Positions 60,670 to 64,000 of a stretch of 64,000 nucleotides of DNA are shown here, piece by piece; the first letter of the stretch is position 1; the number at the start of each line of letters is the position of its first letter. Position numbers and translations under genes: made by a program. Below the pieces are notes generated by a model. That model saw only the letters and a list, made by a program, of their open reading frames with translations, did not search any database and was not told the origin of the DNA. This stretch comes from Nilaparvata lugens (taxonomy: Eukaryota > Arthropoda > Insecta > Hemiptera > Delphacidae): the NCBI RefSeq assembly GCF_014356525.2, contig NC_052504.1:62141086-62205085 (forward strand), written 5' to 3'.

Positions 60670-62966
60670 CTTCTTTTATGTATCCAAACAATATATTGAA
60701 AAATTTGAACCACAATATAAAATGCAAGCACATCCCCTTTTTCATGCATATATTACCTGAACTTCTAACTGTAAATTTTTCAAACACCACTCGGAAAGTG
60801 GGAGGGACGATCGCCCCCCCTGCAAATAGGGGACATCTCTCAATAAATTTCTATTCCCCGCCATTTCTCCATAAGAGGAATATACATAATTATCTCTAAA
60901 TAGGGGACTCTCTTAATAACGTTTAACGGACACTTAGGCTCGATGCACATTTGCGACGCTAGCCAGTCGCGTTTTTACGAGTGGAGCGACTCTCTGCCGG
61001 CAGCCAATTTCAGTTCAGTGCACACATGTGCGTATTGACAGCGTCTCACTGTCGAGCGACGTCAATTTGTACTCAGCAATTTTCGCGGCTTGGGCAACTT
61101 GGTCATTAATCGTGATATGAAAGTTATGATTTCGAATTTTCGAAGTTTTTTGTAATACTGGATGTCAGAGCAATTATTATAAAAATCACAATTATTAAAG
61201 GGATCAATTATTCATCGGCAGTAATAAATAAATTGATCGGTTAATAACTAATTTATAGAGATAATACAAATGAAGAGGAAATAGAACAGCTTTTTCAAAA
61301 AGACCTTTTACTTCTTTTTAAAATACAATAAATCTCTAAATTATAAAACCATTAAAATAATTTGAAAGCACTTACTCCCATCTCCAGGTGAAAATTAGAA
61401 ATGAATAAACATCAGTGTTGACTTATTCAAAACATTAAAAACCTTATATTATGTTTTTATAATCAACAAATTGATGAAAATTGTTTTAATGATATTGCAA
61501 TAGTCAATACTGATTCATATTCATTTCATTTTGTCATAAAATAATACAGATTGATAAAATAAATATTTTAACCTACATAATGGCACTACCAACATAGAAA
61601 AACTTGTGCGCCGGCAGTGAGTTTGAACAACTATAGGTACAGAGAGCAAGTCAATAGAAAGAAAATAGAGCTTATTCAAACCACTAAAATAAATGAAATT
61701 ACGGGAACTAAGTCACATCTCAATCTATACAAACGGAAAGACAAAGACAAAGAATGAAAACCATGTATCATAGTAAAAGGCAGTTCTATACTTTGTATTA
61801 TTATATGATTAGTGATTAACATAATCATGGCTTGTGGATTTTATTTGCTGCGCTGAGTCCTCAGTCGTAGAACTATGGACCAATGCGAGCTTTTGCTTTC
61901 TATGTCGTATACCGTCGACACAAACTTCGGCATTTTTGTTGTTCGATTTTTTGCCGTTCTTATGAGTTCTGTTGAATCAAACATAATGTTATTTAAGAAG
62001 TTGTGCTGGACCTGGTAGAATTCAAAGGAACGGTAAAAAACAAATTTACGAAAACCGATGTTCATGTAACTGGATTTAGAAGATCAATATGATAATGTGT
62101 TCTATCACAATTCAATGAAGTTGAAGTGTTTCAATTCAATGAGGTCGTATCACCGAAGTGTTTCCAGGCCCTAATAATAAGGTTCGTGTGGTTATGGTTT
62201 TAACTGATACGGGCTCTTTCAAACGAGCTATCACTGGCATTGCACCATTGCCAATCGACAATGATGAAAATGCTTAGTTCGCTTAACATATTTTTTGTTT
62301 ACTCATTTTTTGATGAAAATTCCTGTGGATATTTCCATCCCGGCCCAGTCTATCTATTTCCATCTCACTTCGCATTTTTCCTCATTTCGTTTTTGTATTT
62401 AGCGCATATGTCTCAGCTGTTGGTTCAATGCTCGACGTCAGCTGCCTACTAGATTATGTCTGCTCTGGTGGAAGAAATTAGCATTTTCTCGGGTTTTAAT
62501 TATGCGTTTTATATGTTTTATTTATTTCGAATATGTTCATTTCTTATTTCTTTATTTTGCATAACTACTGCGAGGAGATTCTTATCTTTGAATTCTTCAT
62601 CTCTTTTGGCATATTTGTTGTTAGCGGTTCATGTTGGCATTGGTTTTTGCTGTGATCCCTGTTTTAAGTTCGCTCCGACACACTTCCTTCTTCCTGCTTG
62701 TTGAAAATGGCTTCAGCTTCTACGCCTTGCTTGGGTCTTGTAAAAAATTTTTATTTTTATCCCTTTTTTAAATATGTAGCCTTTCAGCATTATAAAAATT
62801 GTTCTCTTATGTTTTTTGATCATTCAAAACATCATTCCCAGTTTTAAAGTGCTTCCTGCTCAGTTAGTGTGCGTTCCCTTCGAGTTGCAACCATCTCATG
62901 ACGATCTCTTGTCGACAAGGAAATTCTCAACTCCTTTAAAGTTTTCATCAACTTCTTCTTCTCGAG
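60670..62966. other. No supported gene
   Basis: A C-run patch near 60810 and a GC-richer patch at 60940-61090 (GCGACGCTAGCCAGTCGCG and similar) stand out from AT-rich DNA. Frames of 70-82 codons at 61841-62704 show no domain. Confidence 0.5.
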
Positions 62967-63120
62967 GATTGTACTAAATCCATTTTCTGCCTTATTCACG
63001 ATGGATAAAGTGGATCTCTACTCATCAACTACATCATCTTGGTGATTGTACTAAATCCATTTCCTGCCTTATCCACATTGGATAAGGGGAATCTCTACTC
63101 ATCAACTTCATCATCTTGTG
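62967..63120 (+). repeat. Tandem duplication, 77-bp unit
   Basis: Two units, 62967-63043 and 63044-63120, both starting GATTGTACTAAATCCATTT and ending CATCATCTTG plus two or three bases; they differ at about ten positions. Confidence 0.9.
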
Positions 63121-64000
63121 AGTCTACTTCCAATCCTGTCCTTATGCGGTTAAGGAAGGGTCCTTCTGCTTACCTATAATCATAGAAATTTCTACTCTTC
63201 GAGGTCTTCTGTCCAAATCGCACGCCAAACGTGTGCCATAGCCAACTTCACTTCTGAGAAGCATTGAGCTGTATCCACTGTTCCAGTTACTGGGAAATAC
63301 CATTCAGGTCAAGTTTTCAATTCTTTTTATTCATGTATTTAAGTCTTTAATAAGGATTCATTCATTCTTTTTTTAATAACTTGTTCAACCTTCACTATTT
63401 ATGTTAGGTTATGTCCTCCAGTTCAAGATCTTAATCATAACTTGTCAAGTACCTACATACAAGAATCTTTGACTATTAAATGATTTTCCTATTCCCGGCT
63501 TTGTCAACTTTTTCTATTCCCGGCTTGTCAACTCAATATCATTGATTATATTGTCTAGTCCATGATAAATTACTAAACATGAACAAATGTATTCTTCAAC
63601 TCTTGATTGACCTATGTCAAGTTGTTAGGTTGCTTAATATTTTTGTAACCTCACTTTCATTTTTTTGTTTTTATTTTTTATTATCTTCAAGTATTCAACT
63701 TGAGTCACTTCTTAGTAATCAATTTTTTAGTTACTTATTTATATTTTTGGATCTGCTTTTGAAGTTTAGATGTAATTTCAGTTTTGAAATTTCATATCTT
63801 TATCCCATTTGTTTACATTTTTAAGCTAGCTATTAACCTGGCTTTTTCTCTTTTTTCCTTTCCTTCAAAATCACATTTCTTCAATTACCATTTAGAATAT
63901 CTGTTCAACCTTTACTATTCATGTTAGGTTATGTCCCAACAAGGATAGCAAAACCAAAGTTGATCAAATAGGTACTGTCATTATAACGTGAACCTCACTA
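63121..64000. other. No gene; short direct repeats
   Basis: A 35-bp direct repeat, 63382-63416 and 63902-63936 (TGTTCAACC ... TGTTAGGTTATGTCC, two mismatches), lies 520 bases apart. CTATTCCCGGCTTTGTCAACT is duplicated near 63490-63533. The window ends without a clear boundary. Confidence 0.7.

Noticed and set aside
62240..62704. Two consecutive hydrophobic frames resembling membrane proteins
   Set aside because: T-rich DNA gives Phe/Leu/Ile-rich translations; no start context or conserved pattern is visible.
63382..63936. 35-bp direct repeats as LTRs
   Set aside because: Too short and without TG...CA ends, primer site or target duplication.

Overview
The window reads as nuclear DNA of an insect: AT-rich, no operons, no long uninterrupted host genes, and dense with decayed insect-type retroelements (a Ty3/Gypsy element primed by a serine-tRNA-like site, RTE-type and CR1/Jockey-like LINEs, fold-back repeats, Helitron-like ends and microsatellites). 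The repeat style fits a hemipteran such as a planthopper, but that is a guess from appearance only. I found no host protein gene, rRNA, functional tRNA or CRISPR array that I could support. The only long reading frames belong to transposable elements, and all are broken.

Layout: 1-12.6 kb is mostly anonymous AT-rich DNA with Helitron-like repeats (785-1293, 2322-3007, 5555-5763), SINE-like relics and an RTE LINE relic (8620-9228). 12.6-19.1 kb is a nest of repeats: a microsatellite-bearing repeat present twice in opposite orientation, a probable decayed LTR element (13079-17276) split by a LINE 3' end, a 0.4-kb palindrome and a 1.4-kb element with about 265-bp inverted ends. 19.5-21.1 kb holds two minus-strand LINE 3' portions separated by a 174-bp AAT microsatellite. 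23.7-28.4 kb holds a fold-back repeat interrupted by a nearly intact-looking but internally deleted Gypsy element (24595-28151, minus strand; LTRs differ at one base, 5-bp target duplication). 32.0-34.7 kb holds a 5'-truncated RTE LINE inserted with a 9-bp target duplication into the 3' end of another LINE, whose uninterrupted relative lies at 50627-50827. 34.7-44.4 kb is largely featureless apart from a GC-rich array and a perfect 25-bp hairpin. 44.4-52.4 kb has two copies of an unusual repeat made of about 16-bp motifs, paired hairpin repeats, and a CR1-like LINE fragment lacking its 3' half. 54.9-60.7 kb has two more LINE 3' ends and a 1.75-kb fold-back element. The last 3.3 kb has short tandem and direct repeats.

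The sequences do not form a pathway. What ties them together is insertion history: several insertions can be dated relative to each other because uninterrupted paralogous copies lie elsewhere in the same window.
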